Shown here: piece by piece, positions 37,653 to 46,189 of the stretch
How the letters are laid out: each line of letters starts with the position of its first letter
How positions within the stretch are numbered: the first letter of the stretch is position 1
NCBI RefSeq assembly: GCF_000332235.1
Contig: NZ_CM001775.1
Location: 1,494,382 to 1,558,381 of the forward strand
DNA: 64,000 nt
Source of the DNA: Geminocystis herdmanii PCC 6308
GTDB taxonomy: Bacteria; Cyanobacteriota; Cyanobacteriia; Cyanobacteriales; Cyanobacteriaceae
Direction of reading: 5' to 3'
Notes under the pieces: generated by a model
What the model saw: only the letters and a program-made list of their open reading frames with translations
The model's database searches: none
What the model was told of the DNA's origin: nothing
Program-made: the position numbers and the translations under genes

Positions 37653-39452
37653 GTATCCACTCAATAGTTAGGGGTAAGGCAGGATTAAACTTGCCAAGAT
37701 TCACCCCAAAAATTAAAGGATGATTTTTCTTCAATGATGGTTGCTAGAGGTGGAATGTTTCTAGTTTCAGAAATACGGTCAGCCACATATTCAAAAAAGC
37801 TAATTCCCAATTTACGAGTAGTATCAACCAAAGATATAAAAGTATCCCAAGCCTTTGTACCAAGTTCAGTTTGAGTGCCATAACTAATATTACGCCGTTG
37901 CACCATTGTTCTCGCCGCTAACTCGGCGGGATTATTATGTAATGGTAATTCTGGATGCTCTAATACCAATAGCAACTCCTTGTTTTTCGCTCTGGTTAAT
38001 TCTTTCCTCTGATCTAATTCTTGATAACCACTGTGAGAACTAAATATTTCTCGAAATTCTGATTTTAGTTTGCTGGCCATTTCCTCATTTGGACATTCTC
38101 GATAAGTTAATAATTTCCTGTAATAATTCCAAAAATCATCTAAGAATTGCTCTAGTAGTTTTTGATGACAACCGATTAATGGATTTAACTTTTTATAATG
38201 TCGTCCTTCATGAACCCAACATAAACTTAACTCCTCCGTTAGTAGCTTAAATTGTGGAGCATCATCACAAATCAGTGTTTTGATTATGGGGCAATCACTT
38301 TGCTGATGATAATACGCAATGGCTGATGCTTCTTTGACTCGGTTACGTTGTACTTTCCCAAGCCTCTCAAATGTTCATCAAGAAGAATATTAAATTTTTC
38401 TTCATCTAATACTGTTTCTTGGGGTAATTGACTCAAAGCATTTTTCCATTTGATGGGCAATCCAAAAATATCTAATAATTGATAACTTTCTGGATTTAAA
38501 ATAAAATTTAGTGAGGTACTAGAAAGCAAACATTTAATTACATTTAATCGATCTTTCTTCTGTGTGGTGGAATAAATACTGTAAAGTGGGTTACAAATAA
38601 CATTGGTGGTGTAATTTTCCCCTCCCACACGAGAACCTGTTTGGTCAAAATGTTGCCATGGAGTACTGGCTAACCCTGAATAATACACTTGTCTTTGTTC
38701 TTCAGAAAAACCATCCTGATTCTTGATTAAGATATTTGATATTTGACCTGTGGAAATTGAAATACCTATATTCGACATAAATTCAGATACCTTACTTTGA
38801 GTCATATTCCCACCATAATATAAGCTGATAACTAAAGATTTTATACCCGGTCCAAATTGTCCCTCATATCCTGATGGTAGTTTGGATAAATAGGTTTTTT
38901 TTGTGCTAGGTGAGTAGTATTTTTTCTTCCGAAATTTGATATTATCTGTTACTAACTTAATATCTTGAACTATTACTTCTTCGTAACCTTTAAAGATTGC
39001 ATCTTTTGGTAATTGGTCTTCATCGTAATCTAATACTTCTTCTCGATCTATTTTGATGTTTTGATTCTTTTTACTTTTTGATTTGTGCTGAGAAATTTTC
39101 CTTTCTTTTTCAGAAGAATAGTTTTCATTCTTATTCCCTTTGTTTTTGGATTTAATCTCTGGTTTTCCTTGCTCTCCTTTGAGACGGTTATTCTCGTTCT
39201 TTAAAAGTTGATTTTCTGTTTCTAATTTTTTAACTTTCCGATTAAGTTCTTCTAGCAGATTGAGTAGCATTTCTACTGATATACGCAAATCATCATCGGC
39301 AATTAATTGAGGGTCAATCCTTTGCAGTAATTGTGATGTTGACAATAAATTAACTGATTCTGTTTGCATCATATTTTATATTCTATGACAGATGGTCTAT
39401 ATTGTGAACTTTTTTCTTTTTTCTCACAAACCACTAATTATTGAGCTGATAC
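37653..39452 (-). mobile_element. Complete IS66-like insertion sequence, 1800 bp
   Basis: The left end GTATCCACTCAATAGTTAGG and the right end (reverse complement) GTATCAGCTCAATAATTAGT are imperfect terminal inverted repeats of about 20 bases, flanked by the 8-bp duplication ATTTCAAC. The element holds one transposase gene and no tnpA/tnpB, as in the single-gene ISBst12 type (family knowledge). It has split hicB-2. Confidence 0.87.
37685..39372 (-). pseudogene. IS66-family transposase with one -1 frame change
   Basis: Two frames together cover the protein. Frame A (39372 to about 38356) has a coiled N-terminus, HFDQTGSRV with the first catalytic Asp, and LRGLGK. Frame B (about 38355 to 37685) has VQRNRVKEAS, ICDDAPQF (second Asp) and LHNNPAELAARTMV (Glu). 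The crossover is at GGGAAAG (38359-38353), which sits exactly in X-XXY-YYZ slippery phase. So it could be a programmed -1 frameshift, or one lost A in a homopolymer. I call it a pseudogene because IS66 transposases are normally in one frame. Confidence 0.75.
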
Positions 39453-39460
39453 ATTTCAAC
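39453..39460. repeat. Target-site duplication, right copy
   Basis: ATTTCAAC, identical to 37645-37652. Confidence 0.85.
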
Positions 39461-39529
39461 TACATAGTATCCATCTTCACCCAATGATAAAAGAATTGTT
39501 CGGTTAATTTTTGGAGACGTTTGTAACAT
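39453..39529 (-). pseudogene. hicB: hicB antitoxin, 5' part (locus 2)
   Basis: ATG at 39529 reads MLQTSPKINRTILLSLGEDG, then YYVVE, the N-terminus of HicB, and runs into the insertion sequence at the target duplication. It is the missing start of the fragment at 37497. Confidence 0.82.
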
Positions 39530-39606
39530 TTGATTTAAACAAAGTTTCTGAAAATAAACTTAGATTTAATTATAATCTATTAAACTATTCTACACACCTA
39601 TTTATA

Positions 39607-39683
39607 ATCGATCGAACCTCCCCAAAACTCGATCGCACCCTCTCCAAAACTCGATCGAACCCTATAACCTCGATCGTTCTTTA
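39607..39683. repeat. Tandem CGATCGAACC repeat array, right copy
   Basis: CGATCGAACCTCCCCAAAAC units end in CTCGATCGTTCTTTAG. They match the array at 37279-37396 in the same orientation and lie just upstream of the Rpn-like gene. Confidence 0.7.
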
Positions 39684-39722
39684 GTTATAATACTTGAATA
39701 AATTTGACAATAAATTCAATTA

Positions 39723-40694
39723 ATGACAGAAATAAACGCTAATTATGATGAACCTTGGAAGGAGGCGATCGGAGATTACTTCGATCGATTTCTCGACTTC
39801 TTTTTTCCAGAAGTATATAATCTCATTGACTGGTTAAAACCAGTAACATCTTTAGATAAAGAATTACAGAAAATTACTGCCGATTCCGATGATAGTAAAA
39901 GATTGGTGGATAAACTGTTTCAAGTATGTTTGAAAGATAAACAAGAAGTGTGGATTTTAGTTCATATCGAAGTCCAAAGTCAGTATGACACAGACTTCAA
40001 TCAACGAATGTTTATTTACCATTATCGTAGCTTTGACTTGTATCGGAAACCAGTGATTAGTCTTGCTATACTAGGAGATGAAAAAGAAAAATGGCGACCA
40101 TCCAATTATGGTTATGATTTAGGAGGATGTAAATTAAAGCTAGATTTTCCCACAATTAAACTATTAGATTATCAAAAAAAATGGGCAGAATTAGAAATAA
40201 ATTTAAACCCTTTTGCCATGATGATAATGGCACACTTAAAAACCAAAGCAACCACCAGTAATTTAACAGAAAGAGAACAATGGAAATGGTATCTAATCAG
40301 GAGTTTATACGATAAAAAATACAGTAAATTAGAAATAGTAAAACTGTTTAAATTTATCGACAGCATGATGACTTTACCGCCATTGTTGCAACAAAGTTTG
40401 AATCAAAAAGTTATTAAATACGAGGAGGAAAAAGTTATGCCCTTAGTTAGCCCTTTTGAAAGAATGGCGGAAGAAAGAGGTTTAGAAAAAGGTTTACAAG
40501 AAGGTTTACAGCAAAGGATCGATCGAGATAAGGAATTAATTATTCGTTTAATTCACAGAAAATTAGGAGTAATTAATGAAGATTTACAAACTCAAGTAAA
40601 AGCTCTAAATATTGATGATTTAGAAACCTTAGCTGAGGATTTATTTGATATGGATTCTGTGGAAAATTTACAACAATGGTTAAGTAAGTTCTAA
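39723..40694 (+). CDS. Rpn-like recombination-promoting nuclease / putative transposase
   Basis: A 323-residue protein. The N-terminal PDDEXK_2 domain begins EPWKEAIGDYFDRFLDFFFPEV and has VWILVHIEVQSQ near residue 78, where family members carry the catalytic E-x-Q. The helical middle is followed by a C-terminal DUF4351 tail (EKGLQEGLQQRI, LIHRKLGVI, LNIDDLETLAEDLFDM, WLSKF). The tail is closely similar to that of the gene at 17427, while the nuclease halves differ. The role is inferred from E. coli Rpn proteins. Confidence 0.82.
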   Translation: MTEINANYDEPWKEAIGDYFDRFLDFFFPEVYNLIDWLKPVTSLDKELQKITADSDDSKRLVDKLFQVCLKDKQEVWILVHIEVQSQYDTDFNQRMFIYHYRSFDLYRKPVISLAILGDEKEKWRPSNYGYDLGGCKLKLDFPTIKLLDYQKKWAELEINLNPFAMMIMAHLKTKATTSNLTEREQWKWYLIRSLYDKKYSKLEIVKLFKFIDSMMTLPPLLQQSLNQKVIKYEEEKVMPLVSPFERMAEERGLEKGLQEGLQQRIDRDKELIIRLIHRKLGVINEDLQTQVKALNIDDLETLAEDLFDMDSVENLQQWLSKF

Positions 40695-40771
40695 TTTTTA
40701 TCTCTAAAAAAAATCAGTAGCTTGAAAGATAGCTACTTTCAGTAGTTCGAAAAACAGATTTTAGAAATCAC

Positions 40772-41539
40772 TTACTTTTTTCCTTGAGTTAATTTTAATT
40801 CTAGGGGAATATCAAGGTCTAATTCTTCCAGTAGTTTTTTTTGACCAAAAACTTCATCAGGTGTGCCTTGTAGAGCGATTTTACCCTTATCCATGACGAA
40901 AATCCAGTCTGCCCAACCGTAGATAAAATCGAGATCGTGAGTAGCTAATAAAATAGTTGTACCTTCGATCGAGATTTGTTGTAAGTGTTTAATTAATTCC
41001 TTTCTTTGTTTCGGATCGAGGTATGCTGTAGGTTCATCTAATAATAATATCTTAGGTTTAAGAATCATCACATCGGCGATGGCAAGGCGTTTTTTTTGTC
41101 CTAAACTGAGATAATTAACGGGAAAATGAGCTAATTCTTCTAAATTAAAATCTTTTAAGGTGTTAGCTACTCTCACAGAAATTTCTGCGTCAGGGATTCC
41201 TAAATTACATAAACCATAGGATAAATCTTCTTCAACGGTAGTCGCTACTAACTGTTGTTCTGGGTCTTGAAATACTAAGCCTACTTGTTGATACCACTGT
41301 TTAAAAAACTTTCGATCGATCCCATGATAATTATACTTTAAAGGTTGACCACCACAGCGAATCACTCCATGACTAGGACGATATAAACCATTAGCCAATC
41401 GTAAAAAAGTCGTTTTACCTGAGCCATTATTACCGATTAAGCCGTAACGTTTGCCTTCTTTTAACTCTAAAGAAAGGTTATTAATAGTTGGTTTTTGACT
41501 ACAGGGATAAGTGTAAAATACTTGGTCAAATTCTATCAT
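40772..41539 (-). CDS. ECF-type (CbiO-like) ABC transporter ATPase
   Basis: A 255-residue ATPase: Walker A GNNGSGKT near residue 36, Q-loop VFQDPEQQLVATTVEEDL near 88, signature LSLGQKKR near 146 and Walker B KILLLDEPTAYLDP near 166. The wording around the Q-loop is typical of energy-coupling-factor ATPases for cobalt, nickel, biotin and the like. No EcfT or S-component gene is adjacent. It begins four bases after the TRAP permease gene on the same strand, so it may be expressed with it, although the two transport systems are unrelated. Confidence 0.88.
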   Translation of the reverse strand: MIEFDQVFYTYPCSQKPTINNLSLELKEGKRYGLIGNNGSGKTTFLRLANGLYRPSHGVIRCGGQPLKYNYHGIDRKFFKQWYQQVGLVFQDPEQQLVATTVEEDLSYGLCNLGIPDAEISVRVANTLKDFNLEELAHFPVNYLSLGQKKRLAIADVMILKPKILLLDEPTAYLDPKQRKELIKHLQQISIEGTTILLATHDLDFIYGWADWIFVMDKGKIALQGTPDEVFGQKKLLEELDLDIPLELKLTQGKK

Positions 41540-41543
41540 TTAA

Positions 41544-42872
41544 TTATAAAGATAAAGAGGGTAAAAATGTTACTAAGGGGGGAAAAATAATGATTAATAA
41601 TAATACTAATAACTGTAATAAAATAAAAGGAATTACGCCTTTATAAATATCGATCGTTTTTATCTCAGGGGGAGCAACTCCTCGTAAATAAAATAAAGCA
41701 AAACCAAAGGGGGGAGTTAAAAAAGATGTCTGTAAATTAGCCCCTAAAATCACCCCATACCATAATAAATCTATGCCTAAAATCTTCGCTACAGGGGCAA
41801 AAATAGGTATAACAATAAAGGCTATTTCAAAAAAATCAATAAAAAACCCTAAAATAAAAATAACCAACATATTAATAGCTAAAAAACCCCATTTTCCTCC
41901 GGGTAAATTAACTAATAATTCTTCCATAAATCGATCGCCCTCAATACCCCTAAATACTAAACTAAATGCCGTTGAACCGAGTAAAATAAACATAACCATC
42001 GATGTAATTCTCATGGTGGATTCACAGGCTTTTTTTAGGGCATCCCACGTTAAATGTTTATTAAAATAAGCTAAAATCATCGCCCCTAACGATCCGATCG
42101 CACCTGCTTCCGTAGGTGTTGCGACTCCAAAAAAGATACTCCCCAACACCAAAGCAATGAGAATCAAAGGGGGAATCATCGCTTGATAAACCCTAACCCA
42201 TAAAGCCTTACTCCCAATATTTCTAACTTCCAAAGGTAACGCAGGGGCAGTGTCAGGGCGAATCCATGCTACAATCAACACATGAACAGCAAAAGCACCA
42301 GCCATCATCAATCCGGGGATAAGTGAGCCGATAAACAAATCCCCTACAGGAGCGCCTAATTGATCAGCTAATACTACTAAAACCACACTAGGAGGTATAA
42401 TTTGCCCTAAAGTGCCACTAGCGGCGATAACTCCCGTTGCTAACTGTTTGTTATAGCCATAGCGAAGCATGATAGGTAAAGAAATCAACCCCATTGCAAC
42501 GACTGTCGCCGCCACAACTCCCGTCGTTGCAGCCAATAATGCACCTACCACCACCACCGCTAAAGCCAAACCGCCTCTGATTCTGCCGAATAAAATGCCC
42601 ATAGTTTCCAGCAATTTTTCCGCAATGCCCGTAATTTCCAACATTGACCCTAAAAAGATAAAATAGGGAATAGCTAAAAGAGTATAGTTAGACATAATGC
42701 CAAAAATACGGGAGGGCATGGCACTAAAAAAAACAGGATCAAAAACCCCTAAAATTGAGCCAATAATAGCAAAAATCAGCGCCACTCCCCCAAGGGAAAA
42801 AGCAACGGGATAGCCAAAGGATAAAAATAATAATGCCCCCGCAAACATTAATAATCCTAGCCAATCATACAT
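41544..42872 (-). CDS. TRAP transporter large permease (DctM/GtrB type)
   Basis: A 442-residue, about 12-helix membrane protein of the DctM family. It has GGLALAVVVVGALLAATTGV and ATVVAMG near 100-130, ASGTLGQIIPPS near 153 and TPTEAGAIG near 253. TRAP systems import organic acids using a Na+ or H+ gradient with a periplasmic receptor; the Synechocystis homologue is the glutamate carrier Gtr. The small subunit (DctQ) and receptor (DctP) genes are not next to it. The ATG at 42872 is preferred to a TTG six bases upstream. Confidence 0.9.
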   Translation of the reverse strand: MYDWLGLLMFAGALLFLSFGYPVAFSLGGVALIFAIIGSILGVFDPVFFSAMPSRIFGIMSNYTLLAIPYFIFLGSMLEITGIAEKLLETMGILFGRIRGGLALAVVVVGALLAATTGVVAATVVAMGLISLPIMLRYGYNKQLATGVIAASGTLGQIIPPSVVLVVLADQLGAPVGDLFIGSLIPGLMMAGAFAVHVLIVAWIRPDTAPALPLEVRNIGSKALWVRVYQAMIPPLILIALVLGSIFFGVATPTEAGAIGSLGAMILAYFNKHLTWDALKKACESTMRITSMVMFILLGSTAFSLVFRGIEGDRFMEELLVNLPGGKWGFLAINMLVIFILGFFIDFFEIAFIVIPIFAPVAKILGIDLLWYGVILGANLQTSFLTPPFGFALFYLRGVAPPEIKTIDIYKGVIPFILLQLLVLLLIIIFPPLVTFLPSLSL

Positions 42873-42992
42873 AATCAATAGGGAATTAGGAAGAGCGAAT
42901 GAATAATAATAAGTATCACTAAAATAGAATTTAATTCCTATAGTCCTCTTATCTTATCGTCTTATATTGACCTATTTATATCTGAGAGTAAA

Positions 42993-43125
42993 TTAAATCA
43001 CCAGAATATCAGTATGAGTCATGTTTAATGCCGTACTGAGTGTTGCTATTCTCACGGCTGGATTAACACCATTTCCGTCTATATCGAAGAATAACCCTCC
43101 ATTATTGGTATTATAGAAGAAACGA
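42993..43125 (-). pseudogene. C-terminal fragment of an RTX/hemolysin-type calcium-binding protein
   Basis: On the minus strand the sequence reads RFFYNTNNGGLFFDIDGNG, then IATLSTALNMTHTDILVI and stop, the typical last 40 residues of cyanobacterial RTX proteins (FLYNTxxGxLFFDADGNG...IATL...I.VI). Nothing of the upstream gene remains. Its edge abuts a truncated hicB on the other strand, marking an old recombination junction near 43125. Confidence 0.6.
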
Positions 43126-43283
43126 TGATCAGGACTACTCGCCGAAGAGCTAAAGAAGAATTACTCATTAGTTTAAAAGAGGCTGTAACAGATATTATTG
43201 AGCTTCGTCGTCAACAAGCTAGAAGAGAAATGACAAATGACTATGAAGAAGTTTTATTGGCAATATCAAAAGAAGTGAATTAA
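43125..43283 (+). pseudogene. hicB: hicB antitoxin, 3' fragment (locus 3)
   Basis: A 52-codon frame (RRAKEELLISLKEAVTDIIE, LRRQQARREM) matches the C-terminal helix region of HicB proteins of the type that precede HicA. The N-terminal beta strands are missing and replaced by the RTX fragment. Confidence 0.65.
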
Positions 43284-43450
43284 TCCGTTATCTTTCTAAA
43301 AATGATTGTGAATTATTAAGAGAAGGTTCTCGTCACTCTATTTGGGAAAACAAAAAAATGGGCAATATGACAGCTATTCCCAGACATAGTGAAATCAAAG
43401 AATTAATGGTTAAAAAAATATGTAAAGACCTTGATATACAATATCCTTAG
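43265..43450 (+). pseudogene. hicA: hicA toxin lacking a start codon (locus 3)
   Basis: The frame reads KRSELIRYLSKNDCELLREG, then SRHSIWENKKMGNMTAIPRH and DIQYP-stop, a full HicA with the catalytic His in GSRHS. The position of the usual ATG is ATC (43265-43267), and no ATG, GTG or TTG occurs in frame before it. It overlaps the hicB-3 end and the 3' end of the histidine-kinase gene. Confidence 0.75.
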
Positions 43451-44544
43451 GTAAGGGGAATACTAAAACGAAATGTTGTACCTTCATGGAGTTTGCTTTC
43501 TACTTCTATCTGTCCGTTTTGTAATTCTACTAATTTCTTGACGATCGCCAACCCAATACCACTACCTCCAGAATAGCTCGATCGAGATCGATCGGCACGC
43601 CAAAATCTCTCAAAAACATGGGGTAAATCTTCCTCTGCAATGCCTAACCCCGTATCAATGATGTAAATCCATAGATAAGGTGATTTTACTTCGGTTTTCA
43701 AGGTTATACTACCTGTTTCTGTATAACGAATGGCGTTACCGATAAGATTTACTAAAATTTGTTGAGTTCGATCGAGATCACCCATAATAAAAGGTAAAGT
43801 AGAAGGACAATCAAGAGTTAAAATAGGGCCATCCTCCAAAAGTTGATCCGAAAATCGCTCCACTAAAGACTCTAAAAGAGGACGTATATCAAAGGATTTT
43901 AAATCAATAGAGAGATAACCTGCTTCCGCTTGAGATAATTCCTGTAAATCTCTGGTTAAACGTTCTAACCTCCTCGTTTCTCCGACTAAACTTAAATATA
44001 ACTCTGGAGTGCCTTCAATATCTCCTGAGGCTAATTCTTCTAAATATCCCCTTACCACCGTTAAAGGAGTGCGCAATTCATGGGTTAAGTCACTGACTAA
44101 ATCTCGGCGCCGTTTTTCCACATCTTCCAAACTACTAGCCATGCGATTAAAACTCACACTGAGTTGATTTAACTCAGGGATTTCACTATCAGGCATTCTT
44201 TCTAACCAATCCCCTGCCGCAAAATGTTGGGTTATATCCTTCATCTTGTCGAGGGGTTGCATAATTTTTTGACTGACATAATAGCTTAAATACCCCGCCG
44301 CTCCTGCTCCTACAACTAATGACCAAAATGTACTACGATTCCAAGCAGTCTCAAACCCTTCTATTAAGTAGGTTTTAGCCGATCGAACCGTCATAAATCC
44401 TTTCTTCTCTAATTGTTCCAAACGAAATACAAAAAACTGAGGAGAGGAAAATTTAGCGATAAAAACAAACGTACCTAATCCCACCATCATCACCGCTAAA
44501 TGGGAGAGAAAAAGTCTTGTACCTAATGTTAATTTTTTACTCAC
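43447..44544 (-). CDS. Sensor histidine kinase
   Basis: A 365-residue inner-membrane kinase with two membrane helices (about 12-29 and 71-88), a short periplasmic part, HAMP (about 90-140), HisKA with SDLTHELRTPLTVVRG (His near 155) and HATPase with GNAIRY, DTGLGI and GGSGIGLAIV. The start appears to be GTG. No response regulator is adjacent, so it is an orphan. The input signal is unknown. Confidence 0.9.
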   Translation of the reverse strand: MSKKLTLGTRLFLSHLAVMMVGLGTFVFIAKFSSPQFFVFRLEQLEKKGFMTVRSAKTYLIEGFETAWNRSTFWSLVVGAGAAGYLSYYVSQKIMQPLDKMKDITQHFAAGDWLERMPDSEIPELNQLSVSFNRMASSLEDVEKRRRDLVSDLTHELRTPLTVVRGYLEELASGDIEGTPELYLSLVGETRRLERLTRDLQELSQAEAGYLSIDLKSFDIRPLLESLVERFSDQLLEDGPILTLDCPSTLPFIMGDLDRTQQILVNLIGNAIRYTETGSITLKTEVKSPYLWIYIIDTGLGIAEEDLPHVFERFWRADRSRSSYSGGSGIGLAIVKKLVELQNGQIEVESKLHEGTTFRFSIPLT

Positions 44545-44594
44545 AAGCTATAGTTAATCGAGAATACCGAAAAGAGTAGTAATTGTATCGATAT

Positions 44595-44765
44595 TTAATT
44601 TTTGAATAAATGAGAATAATCAACTACCTTACCAGTTTTTAACATTTCATCGGTTAATGCTGGTATATCAGTATAATCAATGTCGTCATCATTTTTATAC
44701 TTTTCCCGAAGTTGATCTGCCCTTTCCTTACTCATTATTTTTGTCTTTTTGCCGACTGTTTTCAT
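44595..44765 (-). CDS. brnA: BrnA-like antitoxin
   Basis: A 56-residue protein (MKTVGKKTKIMSKERADQLR...DIPALTDEMLKTG) in the position and style of BrnA antitoxins, which carry a DNA-binding helix pair and repress their own operon. The ATG at 44765 lies inside the last codons of brnT (overlap 44728-44765), the normal brnTA arrangement. It is short for BrnA, so the C-terminal DNA-binding part may be incomplete. Confidence 0.7.
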   Translation of the reverse strand: MKTVGKKTKIMSKERADQLREKYKNDDDIDYTDIPALTDEMLKTGKVVDYSHLFKN

Positions 44766-45030
44766 ATCTTTTTTTCTCTTTTTTATTTGCAAATCTAGTT
44801 GAGATTATTCTTATCTTACCATTACGAAAAGTATAAACCACCGTCAGAAATAAGTTTTCTCTGTTTTTACCTGTGGCAATATACCTTACTTCACCGTAGT
44901 CTTGTCGATTATCTACATATTCAATAATCGGACTCAGAAAAATTTCTCTAGCTTCATCAAAACTGATACTATGCTTATCCTGATTCTTGTTATCTTTTTC
45001 GTCATCCCATTCAAAATTATCATCTTCCAT
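44728..45030 (-). CDS. brnT: BrnT-family toxin (ribonuclease)
   Basis: A 100-residue RelE-like ribonuclease toxin with FEWDDEKDNKNQDKHSISFD at 6-25, AREIFLSP near 27, RYIATG near 49 and IRIISTRFANKKEKKRYE near 72. The catalytic His and Arg/Ser positions of the family seem present. It appears intact with its antitoxin gene overlapping, unlike the hic loci nearby. Confidence 0.85.
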   Translation of the reverse strand: MEDDNFEWDDEKDNKNQDKHSISFDEAREIFLSPIIEYVDNRQDYGEVRYIATGKNRENLFLTVVYTFRNGKIRIISTRFANKKEKKRYENSRQKDKNNE

Positions 45031-45138
45031 AAAATAAATTTTAATGATTACATTTATATAAATTAAATAATTTTTATCTTCCCTTTTTACTAAGCTAAGA
45101 CACTTCTTAGCTTATTCTCAACTCGATTAATTCCTCAT

Positions 45139-45960
45139 TCATTCAATTAATAGTCGATCGATCACATGAGCAACTCCATCATTTTCTACGTCTTGGGTGA
45201 CAGTGGAGGTAATATCTTTGACTTCTTGGGGTGCGTCTCCCATAGCGACACTAAAACCAGCATATTTTAACATAGTTAAATCATTAAAATTATCACCAAT
45301 AGTCATAATTTCTGCCCTAGAATATCCTAATATTTTCTCTGTTAAATACTGCACCGCCATACCTTTATTCACCCCAGTATCGGTGACTTCCAGATAAATG
45401 GGGTTAGACTGAGTTAAAAATACTTCTTCTTCATGATAGATGTTTTTTAATTCTGTTAACATTTGAGTAATTAAATCAGAATCTAGGCTTGATGCTAAAA
45501 TTTTTGTGGGATTTTCTTGCAAAAGACTATTAAAATTTTCTACTAAATTAGCAGGAGTTCCAGATCGATCGACATAATATTCAGTATTTTTAGTTATTTT
45601 TTCTACATATAATTTATCATCAAAATAAAGATGAATTTCTATATCATGTTCTATTTGTTTATCCTTAAAATAAGAGATTATTTCTTTAGCGATATTGTGA
45701 TTAACCGGCTTATGTAATAATATTTCTGAAGTCTCAGGATTCTGTATCCAAGCACCATTATAGCCAATAATAGGTAAGTTAGCCTCTATTTCTTCATGAA
45801 ATCTTAAAGCTGAACTATACATTCTTCCTGTGGCTAATCCGACTTTTATGCCCCTATTTTTTACTTGATTAATGGCTTTTTTAACTCGATCGTTCACATG
45901 ATTAGACTTACCTGAAATTGTACCGTCAATGTCTAAAATTAATACTTTAATATTTTTCAT
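45139..45960 (-). CDS. Cof-type HAD-IIB phosphatase
   Basis: A 273-residue protein. HAD motif I is LILDIDGTISG (residues 6-16), motif II is GLATGR near 40, the conserved Lys is in NKGMAV near 204 and motif III/IV is GDNFNDLTML near 222. Cof-like enzymes dephosphorylate sugar phosphates, FMN or similar; the substrate is not evident. It stands alone. Confidence 0.9.
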   Translation of the reverse strand: MKNIKVLILDIDGTISGKSNHVNDRVKKAINQVKNRGIKVGLATGRMYSSALRFHEEIEANLPIIGYNGAWIQNPETSEILLHKPVNHNIAKEIISYFKDKQIEHDIEIHLYFDDKLYVEKITKNTEYYVDRSGTPANLVENFNSLLQENPTKILASSLDSDLITQMLTELKNIYHEEEVFLTQSNPIYLEVTDTGVNKGMAVQYLTEKILGYSRAEIMTIGDNFNDLTMLKYAGFSVAMGDAPQEVKDITSTVTQDVENDGVAHVIDRLLIE

Positions 45961-46008
45961 TTTATTTTATATTAATAGTTATTTTTTTATAGAATAGTCA
46001 TTTTTTGA

Positions 46009-46075
46009 AGAGATTGCTTCGTTACCTCGCAATGACATTTTTATTAGTTTGTAGTAAGGATTTTAACCCTTCTTA
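46009..46075. repeat. GAGATTGCTTCG...CGCAATGAC repeat plus TTTGTAGT palindrome
   Basis: AGAGATTGCTTCGTTACCTC, then GCAATGAC, is a copy of a widely distributed bacterial intergenic repeat. A diverged second copy is at 53416-53453 and a partial inverted one near 59163. TTTGTAGTAAGGATTTTAACCCTT follows at about 46050. Confidence 0.55.
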
Positions 46076-46189
46076 AACCAAATATGGTCGAAGTCTATTA
46101 TATGAGTTACTGAGTCTAAAAGATTATTTTTTACATAAATGGCTGAGGATTGCTATAATTTATTCAAGAATCATTAAGAAATATTACCA

